Program-made: the position numbers and the translations under genes
DNA from: Angiostrongylus vasorum
Lineage: Eukaryota > Nematoda > Chromadorea > Rhabditida > Metastrongylidae
Assembly (NCBI GenBank): GCA_018806985.1
Contig: JADANN010000458.1
Location: 1,984,001 to 2,048,000, forward strand
Direction: 5' to 3'
Length of the DNA: 64,000 bases
Notes under the pieces: generated by a model
Seen by the model: the letters and a program-made list of their open reading frames with translations, nothing else
What the model was told of the DNA's origin: nothing
The model's database searches: none
Shown: positions 33,741-45,320 of the stretch, piece by piece
How the letters are laid out: every line of letters starts with the position of its first letter
How positions within the stretch are numbered: the first letter of the stretch is position 1

Positions 33741-34117
33741 TATTTTTATGGAACAACAGCCTTATAATTCGGTGATGAATGTATAGTATTAATGAAGATT
33801 ATAAACATATAAAACGGCATTTTGCTCAAAAAAAACTATTCACCGTGCTGTTGCTAGTGGGCCCACCCATCTGTTGTTCACGTGAAATGACGAGTGATAC
33901 ATTTTAGAAAAATTCCAAAAGTCCAAAGATGAACCAGAAAAACTAATACCTCACTATCACACGTGACCTGGTGGTTTCCTCCAAATTAATTTTCTGACCT
34001 GGGTTGGTTATGTAAGTCCCGCTCTTCATCCCACGCGAGAAACACCACGGTCAGCAGTTTTTTGAAAAAATGGTGTTCACACATGTGTCAGATCTTTATT
34101 AATGCTATCGATATTTC

Positions 34118-34325
34118 ACCAGAGGACGAATAGCACAGCGGTAGTGATGCCGATCATCACGAGCATGGTGCTGGTTCGGTCCCGCTCTGGCTCACCATCC
34201 CGTAATACCTCCGGAGTCGAGAAATTGGTATCGGACTTGTTTACGAAAAAATCACTCTCTGCAATCCAATTGGGAACGCTCCAGCTCAGCTATATCAGCA
34301 CTTCAGGGAGAATCGACTCGTAACA
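34118..34325 (+). repeat. Family D tRNA-derived SINE, 5' part, fused to a hammerhead-motif element
   Basis: A-box TAGCACAGCGG fits the Pol III consensus exactly, and B-box GGTTCGGTCCC follows. The body matches the copy at 19937 up to about 34315, then passes without a gap into the CACGGCTCTGAGG hammerhead-like motif at 34330 and its CAA-rich tail. One element has inserted into the other, or the two move as a composite. Confidence 0.5.
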
Positions 34326-34329
34326 GCAC

Positions 34330-34435
34330 GGCTCTGAGGAAGGCGAAATCGCCGAGCCGTCAACAACCAGCAACAACAGCAACAACAACGACAGCTATAT
34401 CAACCTCGTATCAGCTCAACAACATCAATTCGTGA
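34330..34435 (+). repeat. Hammerhead-motif element, mutated core
   Basis: GGCTCTGAGGAAGGCGAAAT is intact, but GAAAC has become GAGCC. The usual CAA-rich stretch and TATCAACCTCGTATCAGCTC follow. Confidence 0.5.
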
Positions 34436-35289
34436 GAATGTGTATGCAGAAATATAAGAAACCTACAAACAGGTGTTCTATAGCCTTGATTGCACTGCAA
34501 ATTTTTTTCGTTTCAGGACAATGAAGGTGTGCATAAACAACAGTGGAGACTAGTTTTCATTAAAAAAAATAGTCGTCCAGTCTGAAAACGGACGTGTGAA
34601 GTAAAAGGACTGCAAAGACTCCTTCGAGAAAGCGAGCCATTGTGATCTAAAGTAAAAACGCTCGAAGATATTTGTGCAGTAAAACTGGGGGCGAACTAGG
34701 GGGACAGCCATTGAGGACCGAACCTTATCCTTGACCTTATGAGTTCAGCCACCTCTCACAATGGATTCTTGGCTGAAGGAGGTGCGCAACTAGCTGTGCA
34801 TCGCACACATCATGGCACTAAAACCCCAAAATCTGTACGTGATCCACATATAACTGTATATTTAGATTTCACTGTTTAATTACTGGAACCTCACGCTCGA
34901 CACGCTTTTTTCAATGCATTTTTGTGTAAAACTAATAACCATTTTCGACTTTAAGCCAGCATATCTCATCTTGTATTGGAGATTTCTAATGAAATAATGA
35001 AATATAAAAAGTAAAATAATGGAAATAGAAACTACTACATTCTAAAGATGCACGAGTTCGTATATCCTACCAAAATAATTTTAATCTTCTGTAGCCCATG
35101 ACATATATTTCTCCCACTTTTTTCCCCAAAGTTAGAAATTAGAAAGCTAATCGTGTTTCGAACACGAAAGCAATTAAACAAGCCGAATCTCATAGGGCAC
35201 TGTGATGCTCTCCAGTACATCGGTGCTTCCATCTACTGTGGTTCCGTCGCAATTTCTAAGAACTTAAATCCCAATGATCTAACTATTTA

Positions 35290-35475
35290 TTTACTACCTA
35301 TTCTTTTTTCATGGCAAGGTATTATGTGAAATGCAAGCACAACGATGCCGAGATATGAGCAAAACTCGAAACCTCGACTAAGCTTCGAACCCGCGTCTTT
35401 GAACCCCTTTCCTGAGGGGACACGTTTTATTTGCTGGACACAGGCCCTTCCTTTGCCTTTCTCTCAGCCTACTTA
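35290..35475 (-). repeat. Family B SINE-like repeat (reverse, partial)
   Basis: The plus strand runs TTTATTTACTACCTATTCTT, then ATGCCGAGATATGAGCAAAA, TTCGAACCCGCG and TTTGCCTTTCTCTCAGCC: the 3' two thirds of the element in reverse. Confidence 0.5.
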
Positions 35476-35479
35476 GATC

Positions 35480-37030
35480 CAGTTTCTAGCTTTCGGGAAA
35501 TTTTTAATTCTGATAAGTTTGAAAACTAAGAGTATTTCGTAAAAAATTGTACATGCACGTAACAACTGAGAATAAAGTTCGTTCCAGAATACTGTTAAGT
35601 TCTCAATTTCAGCTGCTCCTGTGATCTCAAAATAAACCGGCCGTTGTCCATAACTAGCTCGAGGATTATGAGTCCAATGTTTTCATCGTTCATACTTGTT
35701 TCATTTCCAGAGTGTGCGTAATTTACTTAGGATTTTATAATTCTCTGGAATAGGAGTGAATAGTGTTATATACGTTGCTTAGAAAAACCATTTATTTCAT
35801 TTAGAATATCCTTTATCTTCAATCAAATCGATCAGCCTCTCTGCAGCGCCGTAGTTTTTTTAAGAAGAGGAACGACGCTTAACAAAAAAAAACTGTTTTG
35901 GAAGAAAAAAATTCAAAAAAATCTAAAGCAATAAAATATAGACTTTTCTACTGTGATAAGGAATATGCTTGCTCGCTCCAGCCCAAAGTTGCCGGGAACC
36001 CCTATTTCGCAGTGCCTAAGGTGCACATCGTTCAAGCATGGGTTCGGAGTGACATAGATGATGTGCATTGCATCCAATGCATTCTCCGTTAATTAATTTG
36101 CTTTGCTGTTCATTGCCTTTTTGCCGTAGTTTTTTGCAGTAAATCTGCAGGTCATTTAATACATCTGTTATTTCAGACTTGGTCCGTAAAAGGATTGGAA
36201 AGATTTAATACATGTGCCATTCCGTAAAAAAATGCAGAAGTAGAGAAATCATAGGCTATAAAATGGTTCCAGATGCTGACAGCAGTGTGGTTGTCGGCGT
36301 TCACCTTTAAAGATATAGGACAAAGTCTACTCTACAGTGATATCACGTTCTTAACCTTTAAAGTCCCAATTTACCAAAAAAATTACCCTCCGTTGTGAAA
36401 AAACCAGGTTCGGTCCTATGCGACAGAGTCGAAAATTTGAAAGTCGGTCGTTGTATGGTATGTAGCGAAATGAAATTTGTCACTTCTCGGCTTCTTTGAC
36501 ACCACCAAGGCTGCGTTTCGTGACATTGATCCACTGTTATCTGGGCATCAGAATGGCAACGTTGGACTTCATCTCAGCTCAAGAGACTTTGCTGAGAATC
36601 ATCCTCAGATCATTATTGTACTCCCGGAAACTCGGTTACCAATGCGCCACGAAAGAGGAGATCTTTGGCGCATTCAATCATGTGTGGTAGAATTTCGAGA
36701 CCAAACAAACATTTAATGAATCTCGTCGCCGTCTTTGAATTTGCAGTAAAATTGATGAGGAGTGGTGATCTTGAAACTTCTTCAGCCCTTGAATTCGTTT
36801 TGCAGAAAAAAACTTGCAATCAATTAGAAACAATCTTTACAAAATAAAAAAAATTGTTTAAAAAAGTTCTCTAATGTATTCGAATTCTTCCTGAAATTTC
36901 GTAGAACAAACGCCTTCGTTAAGCCGAAAGTGTCCTGGAAGGAACGGATACAAACGGCCGTCTCTCTAGGCTTGTTGTTGGCAATGGACTATTGTTTCTA
37001 TTAAGTTAAATAACAATTTAGAACCGCCTT
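35480..37030. other. Intergenic, no supported gene
   Basis: A plus frame at 36477-36716 and overlapping frames on both strands look partly protein-like (HQNGNVGLHLSSRDFAENHP) but contain no motif I recognise. Confidence 0.5.
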
Positions 37031-37034
37031 AGCA

Positions 37035-37235
37035 GGGCTATCTTAGGACTATAGGGAGAGCTACCTCGACCAGCAATCAAAAGATATTCACGACGAAGGG
37101 AAAATCTTTAAGTAACGGCCGACCACACTCACAAGTTGGAAGAACTTAGTAGCTAGTGGATGCGAGGAAGCGAACTGAATACAGGAGATGTTAGGATCCA
37201 CATAGTAGATGAGAAAGACGTGTCGTGTAAAATGG
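37035..37235 (+). repeat. Family D SINE, 3' fragment
   Basis: The head is missing. The body reads CTACCTCGACCAGCAATCAA, then TGGATGCGAGGAAGCGAACT and TTAGGATCCACATAGTAGA, in the same order as the 3' halves of the copies at 19937 and 50526. Confidence 0.5.
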
Positions 37236-37239
37236 AAGA

Positions 37240-39830
37240 AAAAGTTTAGTTCAAAAAACAATTATGTGATATCGATTTTTTCTTCTCAAACATAGAATGC
37301 CTACCTCTTTTGATGTATGACAAGTTCTCCAGATTTTTAAACATGACATTGAAAGTAATACCTCTGCTCAAACACAACTTTATTGTTACTCAGAAGCCGT
37401 TAGTCGCCAAAATCTCCACATTTTACCCAAAATATCTTCAAGGTTCTTTATTCCAAACATGTGCAACATTGGCTGAAATAACAGCAAACCATCATCCTTT
37501 CGTGGAGTGCCAGTAATGAAGAGGAGATTCTTAATGAGACCAACGAATCGGGAAAAATGACCGGACTGCACATGAATAGGGCGACGACCCAGTTTATGAA
37601 GAACCCATGGTGTGAAGGCAAAAGATCTAGCTGGGTGGTCCCCCTAAGTGCAAAGACCACACCGTACGTGGAAGAGCGATGTCTTCTGAAATTTAACTGG
37701 CGCTCACAATGTCTTGCCGGAATGTGCAACTCAGATCTTTCAAGACTACCTCGTCTTCGGGATCCAGGAGGATATAAATCGACGGCGAAATGGGCTGATG
37801 ACTCAAAAAAAAAGAACAGGTAACAGATGGACAAAAAGAACACTGGAGTGGACTCCAAAAGAATTCAAGCGTCTTCTTATAAGATTACTCAAAAGATGAG
37901 CGGATGTGTTTGTAGGTAACGTCAGCATTCTGCCTCCTCAGATAGAAGCGATTTCAGGATCACACAATGGGCTTCGCGAATGTCACCTTGCTCGAAGCGG
38001 ACCACTACCATGGAGGCCAACTACGCGCGAAATAACTTGATACTTGGTACTTGATAATTGAATGGCCCGTTTTCACTGGTCATGTAGGTGATGGTAATCT
38101 CTAATTTCCGCAGATTTGATGGTTAAGCCATTGTGGTTCCCTGGAATCCCGAAGTCAGCCAGGCCAAAGTCTGCCCCAGGTCTTCACCACCACAGGTAGT
38201 CGCCGCCTTCGTGGATCAGAGGGAGATTTGCCACCATGCGAATAGTTTGGCACCGGGACGGTGGTGGATACTGGTATTGGTTTACTCTTAACTAGGCTTC
38301 CTGATGGAAACGCCGGACGCAAGAACGAAACGAATGGAAATTATGATGAGACCTTCACTGCTACTGGAGGCGGGTTATGCAGCTTTTCAGGTATTTGTTC
38401 CGATAGCATAGAATTGTAAGGTTCTGGAAGTGACGACTTATGTAAAAGCGTTTTCTCCAGCAGTTTAGCTGCCGAAAATTTCCCCAACCAAGAATTGTCA
38501 AGATGCGTTAAAGTGATAAATGATTATTGGGAGATATGCTGAATACGGGAGTGAGACAGGATTTCGTAGAACAATTCATTCAACTTTTCGACTAGGTGTA
38601 GGCAGGGGTTCTTGTACGAAAGCATTGGACCTTTCCACTTCCATGTCTAGATAAATGCGCTGCAGTTTTCCTTAAAGTGATCTACTTCATGACAGTATTC
38701 CACCAGTGTGATCATTTTGCTAAGATTGAAGAGGTTTCACTAGATTCCATTTCTCGAAAACCAAAAAGTCACCATAACAATTTTTAGGCAAGTGTGGCTC
38801 TGGAGCCTCATTCCAGCTACTGAATTGAGCTTCGATAGTTGTCCCATAGAATTATTTTCCATTCTGCTTCACAATGGGCTCCAAAAATGGGTGTTGATAT
38901 CTCCTAAAAGAAGTCCAGAACAGACGTTGTGACTCAATCAAACATTCAGCTTTTCACCTTTCTGACGGCTTCCAAATAGCGAAGACTGTTGAGCGTTGAA
39001 TACTGGGTGTTTCTGCAATCATTCGCACAGCATTTGAAGATATAGCCCTAACCATTGTCTTCAGGTGGTCATCTCGTCAACTGCGGATAGGCGTCCATGA
39101 CCTTGTATACAATGAGGAATCATGCCTCCGGTACGAAGTCTTAGGATTATCAGCTAGCACATAGCTCATTTGTACCGACTTCTATACGGTGGGTTATTAG
39201 GGGGCAAAATTTATTACCACCGGACAATCATATCAACAACAACCGTCCTGTGTAAAAGAACATCACCGAGTGAGGTTGCCTCATTCGAGCGATGCTTCAG
39301 TGAAGAAATCCGCCTCACTACGACGACGAAGACACCACATCGAAAGTACGATGGACCGTGGACATCGATTCGGATCATCGGCTCACAGGAAGACGAAGGC
39401 GCCGAAGCGCTAGCGGAATAAATATTTGGCAATGGAATTATTATCAATGAAGTAAGGGTAAACTAATCATCTATACCGAGGTTGAATGAAATTCGGTTTA
39501 GAACTTCTTTACCACATCTCAACGGTGGTAGTTTTTTCGGCAAACATCGAAAAAGTGAACTTTCAGTATTTTTCGCGTATGCTCAACTGCTGTAAACAAA
39601 GACGATAAATTGAAGAACATCATCACGTCCTGCTGAATGATATGCCGTTTGTCAAACTGTTTCATCTCTAAATACGATCTTTGAGGAAAGTAAAGTAAAA
39701 AACGGGTTTTAAGGTGCAAGAAATCAGAATTTAATTAATACGGAATACTACTACCTTGTTGGAAAGGATCTGCATGTTGCGATGTTATTTTAACAAAAAA
39801 AGCACACTGTGAGCTAAGACATGTTTTGAC
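37240..39830. other. Intergenic, no supported intact gene
   Basis: Apart from the family C copy, a stop-broken minus-strand frame at about 38340-38740 (LVEYCHEVDHFKENC, then LEKTLLHKSSLPEPYNS) suggests a decayed protein, possibly a mobile element. Family not identified. Confidence 0.5.
38050..38325 (-). repeat. Family C repeat, 5'-truncated reverse copy
   Basis: The plus strand contains AAGTCTGCCCCAGGTCTTCA, GGGAGATTTGCCACCATGCG and GGTTTACTCTTAACTAGGCT. The element's 5' third is missing beyond about 38325. Confidence 0.5.
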
Positions 39831-39839
39831 TTATTATTT

Positions 39840-40310
39840 ACTGCTTACTCTTTTTAGCGGCAGGGTATGTATTGCGAAATATAACTTTAGTGATGCTGAG
39901 ATATTTGCAAAACTCCGGACCGCAGGTGTCTACGGTGGGGAACGAACGCGCTATTGTCCTTTCCAGGGAGTAGCGCGCTCACCACCACACCATGCGGGTC
40001 CTTCGTTTCGCTTGTCTCTCAGCTAGTTCTATTGATCTTTTGCCATCAGCAATCTCCGAATAACTGCAGCCTCAGCTTAACTGGGCTCGTTGCCGATTTG
40101 GACTCCCCAAATCAATCCCGCTGACGGGTGATTGCTGATGACAAAAGATCAATAGAACTAGCTGAGAGACAGGCAAGCGAAGGACCCGCATGGTGTGGTG
40201 GTGAGCGCGCTACTCCCGAAAGGACAATAGCGCGTTCGTTCCCTACCGTAGACACCTGCGGTCCGGAGTTTTACAAATATCTCAGCATCATTAAAGTTAA
40301 GACATGTTTA
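39840..40310. repeat. Family B long palindrome (two copies head to head)
   Basis: The left arm, about 39884-40055, and the right arm, about 40129-40293, are near-perfect reverse complements over roughly 165-170 bp. Examples are ACTCCGGACCGCAGGTGTCT versus AGACACCTGCGGTCCGGAGT, and TCTCTCAGCTAGTTCTATTG versus its complement. The 70-bp spacer carries CCGCTGACGGGTGATTGCTG, the normal 5' region of one copy. A transcript would form a long hairpin. Confidence 0.5.
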
Positions 40311-41276
40311 TTTGAGATGTAGAGCCCTCCGAAGTGAATTGGCCTCAATGCGTGCAGGTACGAAATTATTCGTACCTGTAGGCGTCAAAGATATTTCAGC
40401 TCATTTCAAACCTTATCAATTGGAATAAAAACACACTTTCGTCAACAAAATAGAACATTTTTCGTTCTGCCACGAAGAGATCATGATTTTACGGATTCCG
40501 AAAATCGTGTTTTTTCTCCTTTGTTCGATATCTCAAGCTACGAAGCGACTTCAATTTTTCATTTTCTTTTCAAGGAGAGGCAATTTTGCCCAACAGAATA
40601 TAGATCGGTTAGCAATGGCACCTTGACCTTCTGATTGTGAAGCTCCAACTAAGACTTTTTGTGGGTGTACGTTTTATCAAGAATGAAATGACAACTTTCG
40701 AAGATCATGTTTCCAACTGGACAGCCACAATGAGGACTATGTAAGTCTATCTAGCAATCAGTTTCTCAAATGCTCTACTTTCTAAGAAACTGTCAACAAT
40801 CGGACTTCAGACCCGAAGTGTTAATGTTGAAAGTCGCGATTATATTGGCGCGAGTACACATCGAAATCAATGCGAATTATTTTATTTACGAAAAAGATTG
40901 CTTATTCAGCTTGCTTGTCGTCAACGCTAGCTTTGGCTAAGATGGGGCAGTGGTCGCATCCGCTGCCGCGGTTTGGAACGGCTTCGGTGGAAAAAAAACA
41001 TCATCTTCTACTTCAAAATCTTTCTTTTTGTAGATTATTCGAATAACACATCCTACTTGATGATCGTTCTTTTTCATGGATGAGAAAGCTATTCGAATGA
41101 CGTCTAGAAGTGCCAGAAGTGCACAGGATTCTCATTCGTCAGGAATAAGTTTGCACAGCTGTTGGCTCGTAACAGGTCGTAAAGAAGCCTTCACCACCAC
41201 CATGTGGCTGATTTTTAAGAAAAGGCTGCATATGAATTTTTTCGATGCCATTTAGAGCTAAGCTTTACCTTCAACA

Positions 41277-42090
41277 ATGACAGTGAATATGACAGAATTT
41301 GGAAAAGCAAAAAATGGAACTTCCAACGAGACAACTAATCGAAGCAATAGAACAGATTTAGAGAGAGTCTCTACTAAAAATACGGAATTTGTTCGAGGTT
41401 TATCTCAGGAGAGAGAAAAAACGAGGCTCTTGAAACACGACATGCAGAGAATGACACTTGAACTTCTCTTGAGAGAGGATAATAAAAAGGATAAAGCTCT
41501 GAGCGTTGATCAATCCTTGAGGGATGCGCCATGCATTCGACTCCATTAAGCATTGCTGGAGGTGATTGAATGCATACCTAGCCCTCACAATGACTCGCGG
41601 TGGCCTAGCGATGTATCGATCCAGTGCTGCTATCCTCCCAGACATGTCTGGTACCAATTTGCCAACCCGACGGGACAGAAGGCTTAGTAAGCAACGAGCG
41701 CGGGAATCGAATTAAAGTGTGTACCGCAGGGCGCCTACGACCACTGCAGCCACATGGCGCCCTTCTTTATGCTACTCTTTCACTTGTTTTCGCTAAATTT
41801 CCTATGGAAGGATATACTCTTGAGAGACAGTTTAAATAGCTAATTCTCCTCAGCAATATGCTGAGTTTAGTGTTCATAATTCTTCACGTTGTCGAACAAA
41901 CTTGGATGTGGTTTCAGAATTGAGTCAAGTTTCTTTGGAAAAAGTGATAGAAGTTTCCCAAAAGCTTCAGCTGATAGGACATTTCAAGCACAAACTAGCA
42001 TACGTAAACGACGTAAGCATAAATACTTTTGCAAAACTTAAGAAAGACTTGGCAACAATCCGTAATAACAGACTGCTGTTGAATGAATGA
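41277..42090 (+). CDS. Two-exon small helical protein, possibly KxDL-like; SINE in its intron
   Basis: Exon 1 (41277-41397) encodes MTVNMTEFGKAKNGTSNETT and ends ACGGAATTTGTTCGAG before GTTTAT in phase 1. Exon 2 (41918-42090) follows GTTTCAG and begins with two bases that complete Glu. It encodes LSQVSLEKVIEVSQKLQLIG and later FAKLKKDLATIRNNRLLLNE, then stop. The product is 97 residues, mostly helical. The KKDL followed by an I-R-L helix, plus a QK-containing helix upstream, recalls KxDL (KXD1, BORC/BLOC-1-related) proteins, but it is shorter than usual and the match is weak. The intron contains a family A SINE. Without the splice, exon 1 reads on into the SINE, which would be an artefact. 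Confidence 0.5.
41487..41763 (-). repeat. Family A tRNA-derived SINE in the intron of the 41277 gene
   Basis: Reverse-strand copy. The plus strand starts AAGGATAAAGCTCTGAGCGT and ends at the tRNA-like head near CACATGGCGCCC. It lies entirely between the proposed donor at 41398 and acceptor at 41917. Confidence 0.5.
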
Positions 42091-42094
42091 TTGT

Positions 42095-43780
42095 ACCTTT
42101 GAGTGTCTCGTTAAGAAAGGGTGGTAATGGAGTGTGTCCTCTCCGACATTACGGGCAAACCAAAGAATATTTAGTATAAGATTATACAGTAATGGAACTT
42201 GATCTAAAAGTGCGACTACCAATCGAGCTTTGTCTTCGTCAGTGTTACTCTTATTGGGTAGATGATGGGGGACGCAAGACGCACTACACCTACACGAAGA
42301 CACCACGCACTTCGTTTGCGTCTGGGATTGATCACTGGAAAGGAAGATAAGCGAGGAAAGTTGATTGGACATGAACGAATTGCCGCCATAATACTGTGAC
42401 GTGCAGAATTACTAGGAAAACTTCATGTAAGGTAAGCCGTGTCCCTAACTCGAATGCGAGGTAACGACGGCAGAAGATGTAAGAAGAATGCTTATTATAG
42501 GAATAGGGGTTTATGAACGGTTTGGCATAAATGGGTATGGAGCCTTGGTGGAGATACGTCAAAGGTGGTAAAAAACATTACACTTTGATTAATTACAGTA
42601 TAGTCATTCGATCAAAACGGTGCTAACCTTGGGCAATTGCAATCACGATTTCTCTTTTGTTTCAGTTTATTGTTCCTTACAGTAAGGATTTAATAGATTA
42701 GCACTACAATTCATCGAATAAATGCAAATCAATAAAGGTTGCTACTTTCAAACAACAAGGTCACCGACAAAGGCCCAGGGATAAAAAGAAGTAACGACGT
42801 AGGCCATGAGGTGCCGCACTCTTGTACTGCGACCACAAAAGTGCTCTGGTCAGCGGTCCAGGCAAGCGATGTTTTGTTTGGATGTCTGACTAGGTGGTGG
42901 AAAGTGGTCGGTTGAGGATCGTGTGAGGAAAGACGACATTGCGCTGCTGGAACTAGGCCGTATGGCGCTGCGTTCCAAGGTCTCACGATTGTCGCGTTAT
43001 GCATTAAACCTGCGATTTCGACAAAAAATTAATAGTTCCGACCGCGCGGCAGCTAGCACTAGTGATCGTCACCATACTATAACAAAGTTAGTGTCCAAGC
43101 TCACTTTGCTTCACTCTGGCACCTAGATCAAAAACCACTGCGCAAAGCCTTGTCTCCATAAATCTTTCTTGAGAAAGGTAGTTTTTATTGATCTAGGTCG
43201 CGATTTCACTTTTACATGGTACTAAAATCACCACCGCTCGATTCCTCTTCTACGTTACGGAATAGTGATTTTTTGTGAAGAACAGGTTTACCTATTGATG
43301 GACGTTACCGAAGTTTCCAACTTTTGTTCGGAGGTATCGACTGGAGGTACACACCCAACCGCTGACAGCCGCTGGCAACCGCCTGGAGCTAAGAAAAGCA
43401 GTGGAGTATGATCTTGTGGCAATTTCGGTTTCAATGGCGCTGGATTTAACATCTCTGCGAAGACAAGTATTACAATGGAACGCTTTCAAAAAATCTCACT
43501 TATCAGACCTCAATTCGCCTGCAAACCGGCGAAAGAAAGTGGATAAATTGTTCGTGTATTTCAGAGGTTAACTCTGGATCCACACAGAGTTCATGATGAA
43601 ACGTGAAGACTCACGCGAGGCACGCGAGACTCGACATGTTGCCGAATTGATCGTCTAATCTCTCGAGAGAGGTTCGAGTGCCGTTCTCTGCTTGTTAGAC
43701 TTCAAGAAACTTGTTTTTCTCTCCCAAAATGAATCTCGAGAGAATTCCGCATCTTCAAAAAGGAAACCCCGCTAATTTGG
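42095..43780. other. Intergenic, no supported gene
   Basis: Only short open frames without motifs; no repeat family recognised. Confidence 0.5.
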
Positions 43781-43782
43781 GC

Positions 43783-44412
43783 TTACTGCCTCGGATTAAT
43801 TATCTCGTAGAAAGTCCATTTGTGGCGATTCCAAATTCGCTCATACACATTATCACTGTTTGAAGTTAAAGCTAGGGTTCTAAATGACATCGAAAAGTTC
43901 ACAAGCAGACTCTTCGGAAGACTTGGCCACTTGGTGACGATGAATGTTCTTCCACGCTCTATTACCAGCCAGCACCTGCACAAACTTCTCAAAGTGAATG
44001 AGGATCCCACGAGGACCGAATAGATTTTTGGTGAGCAAGAACAGTTCAAGATAGCGCCAAGGTCAAGCTGTAGAGAGTCAACTGAGTGGCCTAAAGATCG
44101 ACTAACAAGGCCATCAGTTTTCGCCCTTTTCCATTTAACAGCAGCTATTTTTTGAAAGAAAAAAAGTGGATAAGGAATGTTATCAAAAACAGGTGACAGA
44201 GCAATAACCATTGTCACGACCGTAGATTTGAGTTCAGAAAGAGAACATGAACCGACAGCAGGATCGATATTTATCAAAGTTGAGGATTCCAGAATTAGGA
44301 AATTTTCGTGATCTTTTTTCGGGTTAACCATACCTTTCCCAGCTAAAAATGCTATTTTGACAATGCTTTCTTCTACTTTTAAGCAAAGACGAGGTAAGTA
44401 TGAAATACGCAA
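43783..44412 (-). CDS. 209-codon open frame, identity unknown
   Basis: This is the longest open frame in the intergenic stretch. It starts MRISYLPRLCLKVEESIVKI. No motif or family is recognisable, no splice signals frame it, and its upstream end abuts a hammerhead-like repeat at 44422. The minus strand here is rather pyrimidine-rich, which lowers stop frequency, so it may be chance. Confidence 0.5.
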   Translation of the reverse strand: MRISYLPRLCLKVEESIVKIAFLAGKGMVNPKKDHENFLILESSTLINIDPAVGSCSLSELKSTVVTMVIALSPVFDNIPYPLFFFQKIAAVKWKRAKTDGLVSRSLGHSVDSLQLDLGAILNCSCSPKIYSVLVGSSFTLRSLCRCWLVIERGRTFIVTKWPSLPKSLLVNFSMSFRTLALTSNSDNVYERIWNRHKWTFYEIINPRQ

Positions 44413-44421
44413 TACTTACTC

Positions 44422-44457
44422 GGCTAACGTTTCGACATCTTCGTCTTCTTCAGAGCC
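44422..44457 (-). repeat. Hammerhead-like motif, covarying variant
   Basis: Minus strand: GGCTCTGAAGAAGACGAAGA, then TGTCGAAACGTTAGCC. Position 7 of the core is A, stem II has become GAC/GTC with both strands changed, the triplet is GTT, and stem I GGCT/AGCC is kept. Confidence 0.5.
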
Positions 44458-44479
44458 GGATTGATATTTTGACAATCTC

Positions 44480-44870
44480 TTAACTTCTTATTTACTGCCT
44501 TTTTTCTTTCATGACAAGGTACTAAGTAAAAGATTGCCAAAAGGATGCTGAAATATGGGCAAAATTGGGGACCTCAGGCCGGCTTAGAATCAGAGACTAC
44601 TCTTACCGTTGCTCACGTGATATTCACCACGCTAACCGAGACCCTTTCTTCGCCTTTCTCTCGCCTATTAGTCTTGACGGGTGTTTTCTGGTAGCAGTGA
44701 TAGAATTAAAAAAACATTTCTGAGAGAAGCGCAAAGCGACGACCTCGGTTGGTGTAGTGGAGAGCGAGTGAGCTTCCCAGCAAGGGCATTCGGTGGCTGG
44801 AAGTTCTATCGAGGCCTCGTGTTTTGCCCATATCATAGTATCCCTTCTGGTTGTATTTCACTATTTTGAC
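44480..44870. repeat. Family B inverted pair
   Basis: The reverse half (TTTCATGACAAGGTACTAAG to GCTAACCGAGACCCTTTCTT) faces a plus half (GACGACCTCGGTTGGTGTAG to GTATTTCACTATTTTGAC). The arms are more diverged than at 39840. It begins about 20 bp after the hammerhead-like motif at 44422. Confidence 0.5.
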
Positions 44871-45227
44871 ACCTTTCCTGATGATTTGATGACTTTTAGA
44901 ACACAAACAGTCCTAAAGACCAAAGAAAAAAAGGAAATAAATAACGAGTGGAAAAGAAACGATGGAACGATTTCAACTGAAGGATCCATCACTTGAAAAA
45001 CAAAGTCTTCAACGTTTTATTGCACTAGAAGTTGAAGGCTCGAAAAGTTGTAAAATTTCCGAGCGAGAAACAAAAGAACGAATCGACAGTGAAATATAAT
45101 AGATTCCCAATATCATGGCTCATTGATAAGCAAATACGAAATGGTTAGAAAAACTATGGATTGCGTTGCCGTTTCCAATTTCCTTCGCAGTGTGAACTAC
45201 TACACTTACACTACCACTATAGCTACG

Positions 45228-45320
45228 GTCGTGTAGCGTAGCGCTTAGATGTGGCCTACAACACACAGCCAGTCATTGGTATGATCCTGGGACCGAGGCA
45301 AACCAAGCTCACGTATTTTT
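45228..45320 (+). repeat. Degenerate tRNA-like head, family D-related
   Basis: TCGTGTAGCGTAGCGCTTAG gives an A-box-like start, TGGTATGATCCTGG a B-box-like block, and AGGCAAACCAAGCTC resembles the family D sequence after the B-box. No body follows. Probably a 5' remnant. Confidence 0.5.

Noticed and set aside
38340..39060. Possible mariner transposase remnant on the minus strand
   Set aside because: A WDN-like stretch and spacing were suggestive, but no HxxYSPDLAP or other signature block could be found.
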